This document shows, piece by piece, positions 26,667 through 36,400 of a stretch of 53,969 bases of DNA (the stretch's first letter is position 1; each line of letters opens with the position of its first letter). A program made the position numbers and the translations under genes. The notes beneath the pieces are model-generated. The model did no database searches. It saw only the letters and a list, made by a program, of their open reading frames with translations, and was not told where the DNA came from. This stretch comes from an uncultured Mediterraneibacter sp. (GTDB lineage Bacteria; Bacillota; Clostridia; Lachnospirales; Lachnospiraceae), in assembly GCA_944384505.1 (NCBI GenBank), contig CALWTQ010000017.1:1-53969 (forward strand). Reading direction: 5' to 3'.

Positions 26667-28019
26667 ATGGAAGAGAAAAACAAGCTGGATGTCGGGCAGA
26701 TGATCCGCCTGCTTGACGGACATAATTTCAAAGAGCTGAAAGAGGAGCTGGAATCCATGCATCCCGTGGATATTGTCGATGCGCTGGAGGAATTGAATAA
26801 AAAGCAGAGAACTCTTATTTTCCGTCTGCTGGCGAAAGAAGAGGCCGCGGAAGTGTTTACGGACATGGACAGCGACATGCGCGCGGATCTGATCAATGCC
26901 CTGACAGACTCAGAGCTGGAAGAGGTCATGGATGAGATGTACGTGGATGACACAGTGGACGTCCTGGAGGAAATGCCGGCCAATGTGGTGGACCGGCTTC
27001 TGGCGGCGACGGATGAGGAGACGAGACAGAAGATCAACGCCCTTCTCCAGTATCCGGAGGACAGCGCGGGAAGTATTATGAATATTGACTATGTCAGCCT
27101 GCGCAAAGAGATGACCGTGGCGGACGCGATCTTAAAGATCCGCCAGGTCGGGATCAATAAGGAGACGATCTACACATGTTATGTGACGGAGAAAAAGAAG
27201 CTCATCGGTATGGTAGACGTCAAAGATCTTCTGACTGCCGGGGAATCCAGGCTGATCCGGGAGATCATGGATGAAAATGTGCTCTATGCCCGCACCTTGG
27301 ATGATCAGGAGCATGTGGCAAATATGATCAACAAGTACGGCCTTGTGGCAATTCCGATTATTGACCACGAGAACTGCCTTGTGGGAATCGTCACTGTGGA
27401 CGACGCCATGCTCGTCCTGCAGGATGAGACGACGGAAGATATCAGTATGATGGCCGGTGTGAGCCCGAGTGAAGATTCGTATTTCGGGACAACGGTTCTG
27501 GAGCATGCAAAGAGCCGCGCGCCCTGGCTGCTTTTGATGATGCTCTCCGCGACTGTGACAGGGGAGATCCTGGGCTATTATGAGAACGCCATGGCGGTCA
27601 TGCCGGTTCTGATCACATTTATCCCTATGCTTATGGGAACCGGCGGAAACTGCGGCTCCCAGAGCTCCACTCTGATCATCCGCGGCCTGGCAGTGGGGGA
27701 GATCGAATTCGCAGACATTTTCCGGGTTATATTCAAAGAGATCCGGGTGGCCCTTGTGGTGGGCGCGCTTCTCGCGTTCGTCAACGGAATCCGGATCTGC
27801 ATTATGTATGACCGGAATCTGATGCTTGCGGTCGCTCTCGGGATAACAATGATCGCGGTGGTCTGCATGGCCAAATGCATCGGATGCATCCTGCCTCTTC
27901 TGGCGAAGAAGATCGGGCTGGATCCTGCGATTATGGCGGCTCCGCTGATCACAACAATACTGGATACCTGTACGATCCTTGTTTACTTTAAGATTGTGAC
28001 AGTGATGTTTCATCTATAG
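26667..28019 (+). CDS. mgtE: Magnesium transporter MgtE
   Basis: A 450-residue Mg2+ channel. Residues 1-130 form the helical N domain (VDIVDALEELNKKQRTLIFRLL), then come two CBS domains (MTVADAILKIRQVG; VAIPIIDHENCLVGIVTVDDA), a connecting helix and five transmembrane helices including the pore motif PMLMGTGGNCGSQSS. In the family, Mg2+ binding between the N and CBS domains closes the pore. Length and domain order are normal. AAAGGGGAAAG precedes the start. It is a single gene with its own structured leader, followed by the pta promoter. Confidence 0.96.
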   Translation: MEEKNKLDVGQMIRLLDGHNFKELKEELESMHPVDIVDALEELNKKQRTLIFRLLAKEEAAEVFTDMDSDMRADLINALTDSELEEVMDEMYVDDTVDVLEEMPANVVDRLLAATDEETRQKINALLQYPEDSAGSIMNIDYVSLRKEMTVADAILKIRQVGINKETIYTCYVTEKKKLIGMVDVKDLLTAGESRLIREIMDENVLYARTLDDQEHVANMINKYGLVAIPIIDHENCLVGIVTVDDAMLVLQDETTEDISMMAGVSPSEDSYFGTTVLEHAKSRAPWLLLMMLSATVTGEILGYYENAMAVMPVLITFIPMLMGTGGNCGSQSSTLIIRGLAVGEIEFADIFRVIFKEIRVALVVGALLAFVNGIRICIMYDRNLMLAVALGITMIAVVCMAKCIGCILPLLAKKIGLDPAIMAAPLITTILDTCTILVYFKIVTVMFHL

Positions 28020-28098
28020 ATCGTTATTTTTGTGACAAACTTATAAACATTCTGCCGGAAAACATGGGATTGTACTTGAAAATGCACATGGATTCCCC

Positions 28099-28127
28099 TT
28101 GTATACAAAAAACCTTTGAGTTATAAT
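28099..28127 (+). promoter_or_regulatory. Sigma-A promoter of pta-ackA with overlapping TTGTATACAA palindrome
   Basis: TTGTAT (28099-28104), 17 bp, TATAAT (28122-28127). The -35 box is the first half of the perfect 10-bp palindrome TTGTATACAA (28099-28108), the same core found at the promoter of the citrate synthase-gntR-icd operon. This would place the regulator over the RNA polymerase site. Confidence 0.7.
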
Positions 28128-28171
28128 ACAGATGAATCAGAGAATTAGAAATGAAAGGTGGCAATTTAGAC

Positions 28172-29167
28172 ATGGGATTTATTGATGAAATCAAGGCAAG
28201 AGCGAAATCTGATAAGAAGACGATCGTTCTTCCCGAGACAGAGGACGAAAGAACTTATAAGGCTGCGGAGACAGTTTTAAAAGAGGGTATTGCAGACCTG
28301 ATCCTTGTGGGAAGCGAAGAGGAAATCGCGAAGAACAAAGGTACATACGATATCTCCGGAGCGGCGATCGTAGATCCTGCAAAGAGCGATAAAACAGAGG
28401 CGTATATCGCAAAGCTTGTTGAGCTCCGCCAGAAAAAAGGCATGACAGAGGAACAGGCAAGAGAGCTTCTTCTGAACAATTATCTTTACTATGGAGTTAT
28501 GATGGTAAAGATGGGCGATGCGGACGGTATGGTATCCGGCGCATGTCATTCTACAGCTGACACGCTTCGCCCGTGTCTTCAGATTCTTAAGACAAAACCG
28601 GGAACAAAGCTTGTATCCGCTTTCTTCCTTATGGTAGTACCGGACTGCGAGATGGGCGACCACGGAACATTTATCTTCGGAGACGCCGGCCTTGAGCAGA
28701 ACCCGGATCCGGAAAAGCTTGCCAATATCGCGATCTCTTCTGCTGAATCCTTCCGGACTCTGACAGGACACGAGCCGATTGTGGCAATGCTTTCTCATTC
28801 AACAAAGGGAAGCGCAAAGCACCCGGATGTTGATAAAGTGGTAGAGGCAACGAAAATCGCTCATGAGCTTGCGCCGGAACTGAAACTGGATGGAGAGCTC
28901 CAGCTTGATGCAGCGATTGTGCCGGAAGTAGGGGCTTCCAAGGCGCCGGGCAGCTCGGTTGCCGGATATGCGAATGTACTGATTTTCCCGGATCTGGATG
29001 CGGGAAATATCGGATACAAGCTGGTTCAGAGACTCGGGAAGGCAGAGGCATACGGACCGCTGACCCAGGGGATCGCAGCTCCGGTAAATGATCTGTCCCG
29101 CGGATGCAGCGCGGAGGATATTGTGGGCGTTGTGGCAATCACATCTGTTCAGGCGCAGGCAATGTAG
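28172..29167 (+). CDS. pta: Phosphate acetyltransferase
   Basis: A 331-residue short-form Pta converting acetyl-CoA and phosphate to acetyl phosphate. N-terminal KKTIVLPETEDERTYKAAE, the ADGMVSGACHSTADTLRP loop and C-terminal SDLSRGCSAED-like motif (NDLSRGCSAEDIVGVV) are the family landmarks. It lacks the N-terminal regulatory domains of the long enterobacterial form. The ATG at 28172 is preferred (AAAGGTGG upstream) over 28151, which has no ribosome binding site. ackA begins 32 bp after the stop, so the two form the acetate/ATP operon. Confidence 0.96.
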   Translation: MGFIDEIKARAKSDKKTIVLPETEDERTYKAAETVLKEGIADLILVGSEEEIAKNKGTYDISGAAIVDPAKSDKTEAYIAKLVELRQKKGMTEEQARELLLNNYLYYGVMMVKMGDADGMVSGACHSTADTLRPCLQILKTKPGTKLVSAFFLMVVPDCEMGDHGTFIFGDAGLEQNPDPEKLANIAISSAESFRTLTGHEPIVAMLSHSTKGSAKHPDVDKVVEATKIAHELAPELKLDGELQLDAAIVPEVGASKAPGSSVAGYANVLIFPDLDAGNIGYKLVQRLGKAEAYGPLTQGIAAPVNDLSRGCSAEDIVGVVAITSVQAQAM

Positions 29168-29199
29168 AAGAAATAGAAATTGTTTGGAGGAAAGGAAAA

Positions 29200-30396
29200 A
29201 TGAATGTTTTAGTAATCAACTGTGGAAGTTCTTCACTGAAATTCCAGCTTATCAACGCGGAGTCAGAGGAAGTGCTGGCAAAGGGGCTCTGTGAGAGAAT
29301 CGGAATCGACGGAAGGCTGACTTATCAGCCGGAAGGCGGAGAGAAAGAGAAGTCGGACAAGCCGATGCCCACACATACAGAGGCGATCCAGTATGTTATT
29401 GAAGCGCTGATGAATCCAAAGACAGGCGTTGTGAAAGACCTGCATGAGATCGGCGCTGTCGGACACCGTGTCGTGCATGGCGGAGAGAAATTTGCATCTT
29501 CCGTTGTGATCACAGAGGAAGTGAAGAAAGCGATCGCAGAGTGCAATGAGCTGGCTCCGCTTCACAACCCGGCCAACATGATCGGAGTAGAGGCCTGCGA
29601 GAAGCTGATGCCGGGAACTCCCATGGTTGCAGTGTTTGATACCGCATTCCACCAGACAATGCCGGAGAAGGCTTATATGTACGGCCTTCCGTATGAGTAC
29701 TATGAGAAATATAAGGTAAGACGCTATGGATTCCATGGCACAAGCCACAGTTATGTGTCAAAGAAAGCTGCTGAAGTGATGGGAAGACCGTATGAAGATC
29801 TGAAGACCATTGTTTGCCACCTTGGAAACGGATCCAGTGTATCAGCAGTTCTGAACGGGAAATCTGTGGACACTTCCATGGGCCTGACGCCGCTTGAGGG
29901 ACTCGTGATGGGAACACGGTCCGGAGATATTGACCCGGCTATCATGGAATATATTGCTCAGAAAGAGGACCTGGATATCGCAGGCGTGATGAATGTCCTG
30001 AACAAGAAGTCGGGCGTATTCGGACTCTCCGGCGGACTCTCCAGCGATTTCCGTGACCTGACGGACGCTATGAACGCAGGAGACGCAAAGGCAAAGAACG
30101 CACTGGATGTATTCTCCTATAGAGTCGCAAAATATATCGGCTCCTACGCGGCGGCCATGAACGGCGTGGACGACATCGTATTTACAGCCGGTATTGGCGA
30201 GAACGACGACTATGTAAGGGAGCAGGTGTGCAGCTATCTGGGCTATCTGGGCGTTGATTTTGATAAAGAAACAAACGATGGGCTCAGAGGAACAGAAGCT
30301 GAGCTTACAAAGCCTGGTTCAAAGGTAAGAGTATTTGTGATTCCGACAAACGAGGAACTTGCGATTGCGCGTGAGACACTGGCTCTGGTAAAATAA
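29200..30396 (+). CDS. ackA: Acetate kinase
   Basis: A 398-residue kinase that makes ATP and acetate from acetyl phosphate. The N-terminal VLVINCGSSSLKFQL, the substrate histidine region FDTAFHQTMPEKAYMYGLP, and HLGNGSSVSAV are the ASKHA-fold acetokinase signatures; the catalytic arginine lies in GHRVVHGGEKF. The start is at 29200 after GGAGGAAAGG; a longer in-frame reading overlaps the end of pta and is rejected. A strong hairpin follows the gene. Confidence 0.97.
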   Translation: MNVLVINCGSSSLKFQLINAESEEVLAKGLCERIGIDGRLTYQPEGGEKEKSDKPMPTHTEAIQYVIEALMNPKTGVVKDLHEIGAVGHRVVHGGEKFASSVVITEEVKKAIAECNELAPLHNPANMIGVEACEKLMPGTPMVAVFDTAFHQTMPEKAYMYGLPYEYYEKYKVRRYGFHGTSHSYVSKKAAEVMGRPYEDLKTIVCHLGNGSSVSAVLNGKSVDTSMGLTPLEGLVMGTRSGDIDPAIMEYIAQKEDLDIAGVMNVLNKKSGVFGLSGGLSSDFRDLTDAMNAGDAKAKNALDVFSYRVAKYIGSYAAAMNGVDDIVFTAGIGENDDYVREQVCSYLGYLGVDFDKETNDGLRGTEAELTKPGSKVRVFVIPTNEELAIARETLALVK

Positions 30397-30433
30397 TAGG
30401 CCGCGCAGGCGGAATTAAATACGGGATTGGGAC

Positions 30434-30475
30434 AGGACAGCGATGCTCCGGAGACGGAGCTGGCTGTCCTGCCTT
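30434..30475 (+). terminator. Terminator after ackA
   Basis: AGGACAGC (30434-30441) pairs with GCTGTCCT (30463-30470), extended by GCTCCG/CGGAGC in the loop, and is followed by GCCTTTTC. The T run is short but the stem is strong. Confidence 0.75.
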
Positions 30476-30516
30476 TTCGGGGATCAACTGTTAGAGTAAA
30501 GTTGTGAAAAATTTTG

Positions 30517-30544
30517 TTGACAAACAAAATTCTCATGATATAAT
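30517..30544 (+). promoter_or_regulatory. Sigma-A promoter of the DUF177-rpmF unit
   Basis: TTGACA (30517-30522), 16 bp, TATAAT (30539-30544). Both boxes are perfect consensus, as expected for a ribosomal-protein transcript. Confidence 0.88.
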
Positions 30545-30572
30545 AGTCTAGGTATGAATAGGAGTAATGACT

Positions 30573-31100
30573 ATGTTGATTAACCTATCAGACGTTATGT
30601 CAGACCAGCATAAGACAGTTGAAGAGACTGTGCCGTTTACGATGGAGTCGGTCCGGACGAAGTCCGGGGAGTATCCGGTGGTAAACAGCGAACCGGTGCA
30701 TGTGCGTGTGGAACATGTGAAGAATAAGGAGATGCTTATCTATGCGGATACCAGATTCACAGTATTGATTCCGTGCGACAGGTGCCTGGAGGATGTCAGG
30801 TATGATTTTGTTTTAAACTGTACAAAGCATGTTGACACAGGTCTCTCCGACGCAGAACTGACAGAGGAGCTGGATGAATCCAATTTTATTGACGGATACC
30901 ATCTTGATGTTGACAGAATGCTTTATCAGGAGATCTTGTCAGAGTGGCCTGAAAAGGTGCTGTGCCGGGAGGATTGCAGAGGACTCTGCGGTGTGTGCGG
31001 CCAGAATCTGAACACGGGATCCTGCAGCTGTGAAGATCCGGGACTTGATCCGAGAATGTCAGTTGTCCGTGATTTATTTAAGAATTTTAAGGAGGTGTAA
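30573..31100 (+). CDS. DUF177 (YceD-family) protein
   Basis: A 175-residue protein of the YceD/DUF177 family, nearly always encoded just before rpmF as here. The central FTVLIPCDRCLEDVRYDF and the C-terminal Cys-rich CREDCRGLCGVCGQNLN give a likely zinc-binding site (Cys pairs at about residues 68/71 and 130-150). In plants and bacteria the family has been linked to 23S rRNA biogenesis; the precise role here is unknown. The start at 30573 is chosen because AGGAG is 8 bases upstream; the ATG at 30567 is only 2 bases from it. Four bases separate its stop from rpmF. Confidence 0.9.
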   Translation: MLINLSDVMSDQHKTVEETVPFTMESVRTKSGEYPVVNSEPVHVRVEHVKNKEMLIYADTRFTVLIPCDRCLEDVRYDFVLNCTKHVDTGLSDAELTEELDESNFIDGYHLDVDRMLYQEILSEWPEKVLCREDCRGLCGVCGQNLNTGSCSCEDPGLDPRMSVVRDLFKNFKEV

Positions 31101-31103
31101 CCT

Positions 31104-31283
31104 ATGTCAATCTGTCCAAAGAATAAATCTTCAAAAGCAAGAAGAGATAAGAGAAGAGCAAACTGGAAGATGAGCGCTCCGAATCTTGTGAAGTGCAGCA
31201 AGTGCGGCGAACTCATGATGCCTCACCGTGTATGCAAGGCATGCGGCGCGTACAACAAGCGTGAGATCATCTCCGTTGACTAA
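31104..31283 (+). CDS. rpmF: 50S ribosomal protein L32
   Basis: A 59-residue L32 reading MSICPKNKSSKARRDKRRAN at the start, with the zinc ribbon CSKCGELMMPHRVCKACGAY (C-x2-C and C-x2-C). The zinc ligand pairs are intact, so this is the zinc-containing form. AAGGAGGTG lies six bases upstream. It is shorter than most gene-calling cutoffs and easily missed. It is followed by a strong terminator, so DUF177-rpmF is a compact two-gene unit. Confidence 0.97.
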   Translation: MSICPKNKSSKARRDKRRANWKMSAPNLVKCSKCGELMMPHRVCKACGAYNKREIISVD

Positions 31284-31296
31284 TCTTTCATAGGAA

Positions 31297-31334
31297 AAAG
31301 GACGTAAAAACTTTGCGTTTTGCGTCTTTTTTTT
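31297..31334 (+). terminator. Intrinsic terminator after rpmF
   Basis: GACGTAAAA pairs with TTTTGCGTC (one G-T pair) around a short loop and runs into eight T residues. Confidence 0.92.
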
Positions 31335-31335
31335 G

Positions 31336-31364
31336 TTGATTTTTATAATGTTTTCCAGTAGAAT
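31336..31364 (+). promoter_or_regulatory. Promoter of plsX-acpP
   Basis: TTGATT (31336-31341), 17 bp, TAGAAT (31359-31364), immediately after the rpmF terminator and 29 bp before plsX. No FapR-type operator was recognised. Confidence 0.65.
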
Positions 31365-31392
31365 ATTTTCAGTAGTGTTAGGAGGAGTAAAG

Positions 31393-32424
31393 ATGTCTGA
31401 TGTTACGAGAGTGGCTCTCGACGCAATGGGCGGCGACAATGCCCCTGTTGAGATTGTTAAGGGAGCCGTAGAGGCAGTGCAGCAGAGAAAGGACATTCAG
31501 GTTCTGCTGACCGGACGGGAGAGCGTGCTGAAAGGGGAACTTTCAAAGTACACTTATCCGTCAGATCAGATCGAAGTGGTGAATGCGACTGAGGTGATTG
31601 AGACTGCGGAGCCGCCGGTCAAGGCGATCCGCGGGAAGAAGGATTCTTCTATCGTGGTTGCCATGAAGCTGGTTAAGGACGGGAAGGCGGACGCCTTTGT
31701 TTCGGCCGGGAGCACGGGAGCAGTCCTCGTGGGAGGACAGGTTCTTGTGGGAAGGATCAAGGGAGTGGAGAGGCCGCCGCTGGCGCCGCTTCTGCCCACA
31801 TTAAAAGGCGTGTCCCTGCTGATTGACTGCGGAGCCAACGTGGACGCCCGTCCCTCTCATCTTGTACAGTTTGCGAAGATGGGTTCCATCTATATGGAGA
31901 GTGTGATGGGAAAGAAGAATCCCACTGTTGGAATCGTAAATATCGGAGCAGAGGAAGAGAAGGGGAATGCCCTGGTAAAAGAGACATTTCCGCTTTTAAA
32001 GGCCTGTAAGGACATTAATTTTGTCGGAAGCGTTGAGGCGAGGGAGATCCCTTACGGCAACGTGGATGTGATTGTGTGTGAGGCTTTTGTCGGGAATGTG
32101 ATCCTCAAACTCTACGAGGGTGTGGGAGGCGCTCTGGTAAAGAAGATCAAGAAAGGCATGATGACGAATCTCAGAAGCAAGATCGGAGCTCTTCTTGTGA
32201 AGCCGGCGCTGAAAGCCACCATGAAAGACTTTGACGCCAGCGAGTACGGCGGCGCGCCGCTGCTGGGACTTAAAGGCCTGGTAGTCAAGACACACGGAAG
32301 TTCGACTTCCAGAGAAGTGTGCAATTCCATTATCCAGTGCGTCACGTTCAAAGAGCAGAAGATAAACGAGAAAATAAAAGCAGTGATTCAAACGGCGCAG
32401 GAAGAAAACAAAGAAAGTGTGTAA
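31393..32424 (+). CDS. plsX: Phosphate acyltransferase PlsX
   Basis: A 343-residue peripheral membrane enzyme that makes acyl phosphate from acyl-ACP for phospholipid synthesis with PlsY. The N-terminal VALDAMGGDNAPVEIVKGAV and the VSAGSTGAVLVGG and LLIDCGANVDARPSHLVQFA motifs are the PlsX signatures. The ATG at 31393 has AGGAGG upstream; an in-frame ATG at 31333 overlaps the promoter. acpP follows after 12 bp. The partner plsY lies at 44758. Confidence 0.96.
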   Translation: MSDVTRVALDAMGGDNAPVEIVKGAVEAVQQRKDIQVLLTGRESVLKGELSKYTYPSDQIEVVNATEVIETAEPPVKAIRGKKDSSIVVAMKLVKDGKADAFVSAGSTGAVLVGGQVLVGRIKGVERPPLAPLLPTLKGVSLLIDCGANVDARPSHLVQFAKMGSIYMESVMGKKNPTVGIVNIGAEEEKGNALVKETFPLLKACKDINFVGSVEAREIPYGNVDVIVCEAFVGNVILKLYEGVGGALVKKIKKGMMTNLRSKIGALLVKPALKATMKDFDASEYGGAPLLGLKGLVVKTHGSSTSREVCNSIIQCVTFKEQKINEKIKAVIQTAQEENKESV

Positions 32425-32436
32425 GGAGGAATTAAT

Positions 32437-32667
32437 ATGGAATTCGAAAAACTTCAGGAAATTATTGCTGATGTTCTCAATGTACAGAAAGATGAAATCA
32501 GACCGGAGACTACATTTGTAGACGATCTTGGAGCTGATTCTCTGGATATTTTCCAGATCATTATGGGGATTGAGGAAGAGTTTGACATCGAGATTGACAA
32601 TGAGGAAGCAGAGAAAATAGTAACGGTTCAGGATGCGGTTGACCAGATCAAGAAAGCAGTGGAATAG
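32437..32667 (+). CDS. acpP: Acyl carrier protein
   Basis: A 76-residue acidic carrier of fatty-acid chains. Ser35 in DLGADSLD is the phosphopantetheine attachment site. A strong AAGGAGG is upstream. The gene is followed by a terminator at 32683 before rnc, which would keep its expression above that of the downstream genes. Confidence 0.97.
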   Translation: MEFEKLQEIIADVLNVQKDEIRPETTFVDDLGADSLDIFQIIMGIEEEFDIEIDNEEAEKIVTVQDAVDQIKKAVE

Positions 32668-32682
32668 ATTTTAGAAAGAGAC

Positions 32683-32710
32683 GAAAAAGCCCCTGTGGGC
32701 TTTTTCGTTT
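32683..32710 (+). terminator. Terminator between acpP and rnc
   Basis: GAAAAAGCCC (32683-32692) and GGGCTTTTTC (32697-32706) form a perfect stem with a 4-base loop, followed by GTTTT. It ends 21 bp before rnc; no separate rnc promoter is obvious, so partial read-through is implied. Confidence 0.88.
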
Positions 32711-32730
32711 TACAGAGGGAAATATAGATT

Positions 32731-33420
32731 ATGAACAGCAGCTTAAAAGAACTAGAGCAGAAGATCGGGTATGAATTTCACGATTTCTCGCTCCTGAAAC
32801 AGGCGATGATGCACAGTTCTTATACAAATGAAAAGAATCTTCCGAAATATAAGTGCAATGAGCGGCTGGAGTTCCTGGGAGATGCGGTGCTGGAACTGAT
32901 TTCCAGTGAGTATTTGTTTAAAGATTCTCCGCAGATGCCGGAAGGAGAGCTGACCAAAACCAGGGCGAGTATGGTGTGCGAACCGTCCCTTGCGATGTGC
33001 GCCAGGGATATCGGTCTTGGAGGATACCTTCTCCTCGGAAAAGGAGAGGAGGCTACCGGCGGAAGACGAAGGGATTCTGTTACATCGGATGCTTTGGAGG
33101 CATTGATCGGAGCAGTGTATCTGGATGGTGGTTTTACTAGTGCAAAAGAGTTTATACACAGATTTGTTCTGACAGATCTGGAAAATAAAAAGCTCTTTTA
33201 TGATAGTAAAACTATCCTCCAGGAGATGGTTCAGGCTGAAAAGAGCGGAAGCGTCTCCTACCGTCTTACCGGGGAGCAGGGGCCGGATCATGAAAAATCT
33301 TTCTCGGTGAAAGTTCTCGTCGGGGAGAAGGTGCTTGGAAAAGGCACCGGACGGACGAAGAAAGCGGCAGAACAGCAGGCCGCATACGAAGCGATTCTGC
33401 GTCTCAGGAAACAAAAGTAA
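32731..33420 (+). CDS. rnc: Ribonuclease III
   Basis: A 229-residue double-strand-specific endonuclease that processes rRNA precursors and structured RNAs. The signature ERLEFLGDAVLELISSEYLF with the catalytic acidic residues lies near residue 45, a second acidic site is in SDALEALIGAVYLDGG, and residues 155-229 form the dsRNA-binding domain (ILQEMVQAEKSGSVSYRL; GTGRTKKAAEQQAAYEAI). smc begins 12 bp downstream. Long double-stranded transcripts of the repeat elements would be natural substrates, if they are transcribed. Confidence 0.97.
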   Translation: MNSSLKELEQKIGYEFHDFSLLKQAMMHSSYTNEKNLPKYKCNERLEFLGDAVLELISSEYLFKDSPQMPEGELTKTRASMVCEPSLAMCARDIGLGGYLLLGKGEEATGGRRRDSVTSDALEALIGAVYLDGGFTSAKEFIHRFVLTDLENKKLFYDSKTILQEMVQAEKSGSVSYRLTGEQGPDHEKSFSVKVLVGEKVLGKGTGRTKKAAEQQAAYEAILRLRKQK

Positions 33421-33432
33421 AGCAGGTGTTAT

Positions 33433-36400
33433 ATGTACTTAAAAAATATTGAGGTACAGGGCTTTAAGTCCTTTGCTAATAAGATCAGATTTGATTTCCA
33501 TAACGGCATCACAGGAATTGTCGGACCTAATGGGAGTGGAAAGAGCAATGTGGCTGATGCTGTCCGCTGGGTGCTGGGAGAACAGAGGGTGAAGCAGCTC
33601 AGGGGCGGCAGCATGCAGGATGTGATCTTTTCCGGAACGGAGAACCGCAGGCCTTTAAGCTATGCCTCGGTGGCGATCACGCTGGATAATTCTGACCATA
33701 AACTCCCGGTGGACTATGAGGAAGTGACTGTGACCCGGAAGCTCTACCGTTCGGGGGAGAGCGAGTATCTGATCAACGGAGCTGCGTGCCGGTTAAAGGA
33801 CATTAACGAGATGTTCTATGACACCGGAATCGGGAAGGAAGGATATTCCATCATAGGCCAGGGCCAGATCGAGAAGATCTTAAGCGGGAAGCCAGAGGAG
33901 AGAAGAGAGCTCTTTGACGAGGCAGCGGGAATTGTGAAGTTCAAACGGCGCAAGAATCTTTCTGTGAAGAAGCTGGAAGAGGAGCGGATGAACCTAACCC
34001 GTGTCAACGACATCCTTCAGGAGCTGGAAAAACAGCTGGGGCCCCTTCAGAAACAGTCGGAGACCGCAAGGGAATATTTAAAGAAAAAAGAAGAACTGAA
34101 AACCTATGATATCAATATGTTCCTGCTGGAAGAGGAGAGAATCAGGGAACGTCTGAAAGAGACAGAAGAAAAATACAATATCACATCCTCGGAGATGGAA
34201 GAATCCAATGTCCGGTATGAAGAAATGAAGGCGGAATATGAGGCCATCGAAGAGGAAGTGGAACAGATTGATCTTGCCATTGAGACTGCCAGAAACCAGC
34301 TCAATGAGACGAATCTCTTAAAGCAGCAGCTGGAGGGGCAGATCAATGTCCTGAAAGAGCAGATCAATACGGCCCGGATGAACGATGAGCACTATGATAA
34401 CCGTTTCCAGGCAGTGAGCATTGAGATCGGGACAAGGCAGGAGCAGAAGGAGGCTCTGGAGAAAGACCGGGAAGAAACATCGGAGAAGCTGCAGACAGCT
34501 TCCCGGCAGGACGAAGAGGCGAAGAAAGCCCTGATTGAAGTACAGTCTATGATCGCGGAGCATACAGCTTTGACGGAAGAGAAGAAGCAGGAGATCATAG
34601 ATATTCTCGGGAACCGGGCGTCCACAAAGGCCAAGATTCAGCACTACGACACAACAAAGGATCAGATCGCGGCGAGAAAAACATCGTTAAACCGCAGTAT
34701 TCTGGAGGCGTCCTCTGAGGCAGAGCGTCAGGCGGAAAAGGTTGCGGAACATGAAGAGACTCTGCGCACGATCCAGGAGGCAATCCGGGAACAGAACGCA
34801 AAGATTGAAGAAAATGAAGCTCAGATTGAGCGCCTGCAGAAGGATTTAAACGAGAAGCAGGAGAAACTCAGAATCGGCCAGACTGCCTATCACAGAGAAT
34901 CCTCACGCCTGGAATCCCTGAAGAATATCACAGAGAGATACGACGGTTACGGGAACAGTATCCGGAAAGTGATGGCCAACAAGGACAGGGAAAAAGGCCT
35001 GATCGGAGTTGTGGCGGACATTATTAAAGTAGACAAAGAGTATGAGATTGCCATTGAGACTGCGCTCGGAGGAAGTATCCAGAACATTGTCACGGACAAT
35101 GAGGACACGGCGAAGCGCATGATCGCCTTCCTGAAGAAAAATAAATTCGGAAGGGCTACATTCCTGCCGCTTACCAGTATGCGGGGAAGCGGAGGAGTCC
35201 GCAGTGAGGACGCGTTAAAGGAACCGGGAGTGATCGGCCTCGCGAATACGCTGGTTCATGTGGAGAAAAGATTTGAGGGACTGGCGGATCAGCTTCTCGG
35301 CAGAACGATTGTAATCAGAAACATCGACGACGGAATTGCCATTGCGAGAAAATACCGTCAGAGCCTCCGTCTTGTCACGCTGGAGGGAGAGCTGATCAAT
35401 CCCGGAGGCTCCATGACCGGAGGCGCGTTCAAAAACTCCAGCAATCTGCTGAGCAGAAGGCGGGAAATTGAGGAATTTGAAAAGACGGTTGCCATGCTCA
35501 AAGCGGACATGGATGATATGGAAGCTCAGGTAAACAGGATCAAGACCAGCCGCGCGGCCTGTTACAATACAATTGACGAGATCCAGAAGGAGCTGCGAAG
35601 AGCGTCTGTTGTTGAAAACACCGCGAAAATGAGCGTGGAGCAGGCAAAAGCCCGCCAGGAAGAGGCGAAGAAAAGTATTGCCGGCTGCAGGCGGGAACAG
35701 GAAAAACTGGAGGCGGAGCTGAGGGAGATTGAGGAGAATGAAGAGTCCATACAGATGGAGCTTGAAACTTCTGAACAGCTTGAAACCCGGCTGAACGCAG
35801 AGATTGAGTCGATCCAGCAGACTTTGGAAGCGGAAAAAGAACAGGAGTCAGCTCAGATGCAGGAATGCGAGAAAGTGCACCTGGCGCTTGCGGCTCTGGA
35901 ACAGCAAAGAGAGTTTATCCTGGAAAATATATCCCGTATTGACGATGAAATATCGAAGTTCGAGGAGGAGTTAAAAGAACTGGATGCAGGAAAAGCCAGT
36001 GCATCCGGCGAGATCAGGGAAAAGGAAGAAAAGATTCTTGAGCTCAGGAAAACTATTGAGGACTCAAAAGAACTGTTTGCGGAAATTGAAAAGGAGATTA
36101 AGGAGCAGACCGGGAAACGGGATGAACTGAATCAGAAACATAAGGATTTCCTGAAAAAACGGGAGGAGCTTTCAAAACATCTCTCAGCCCTGGACAAGGA
36201 GTGCTTCCGCCTGAACAGCCAGAAGGAGTCTTACGAGGCGGCGTCGGAGAAGCAGATGAATTATATGTGGGAGGAATATGAGCTCACATATAACCGCGCT
36301 ATGGAGCTTCGTGATCACAATCTGACAGATCTGGCATATATGAAACGGCAGATCCAGGAACTAAGAAACGAGATCCGTAAACTTGGGTCGGTAAATGTCA

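Noticed and set aside
25205-27037. 610-codon reading of tmcAL extended over the leader and into mgtE
   Set aside because: The extra 181 residues are low-complexity Ser-rich antisense of mgtE; the family start with its ribosome binding site is at 26494.
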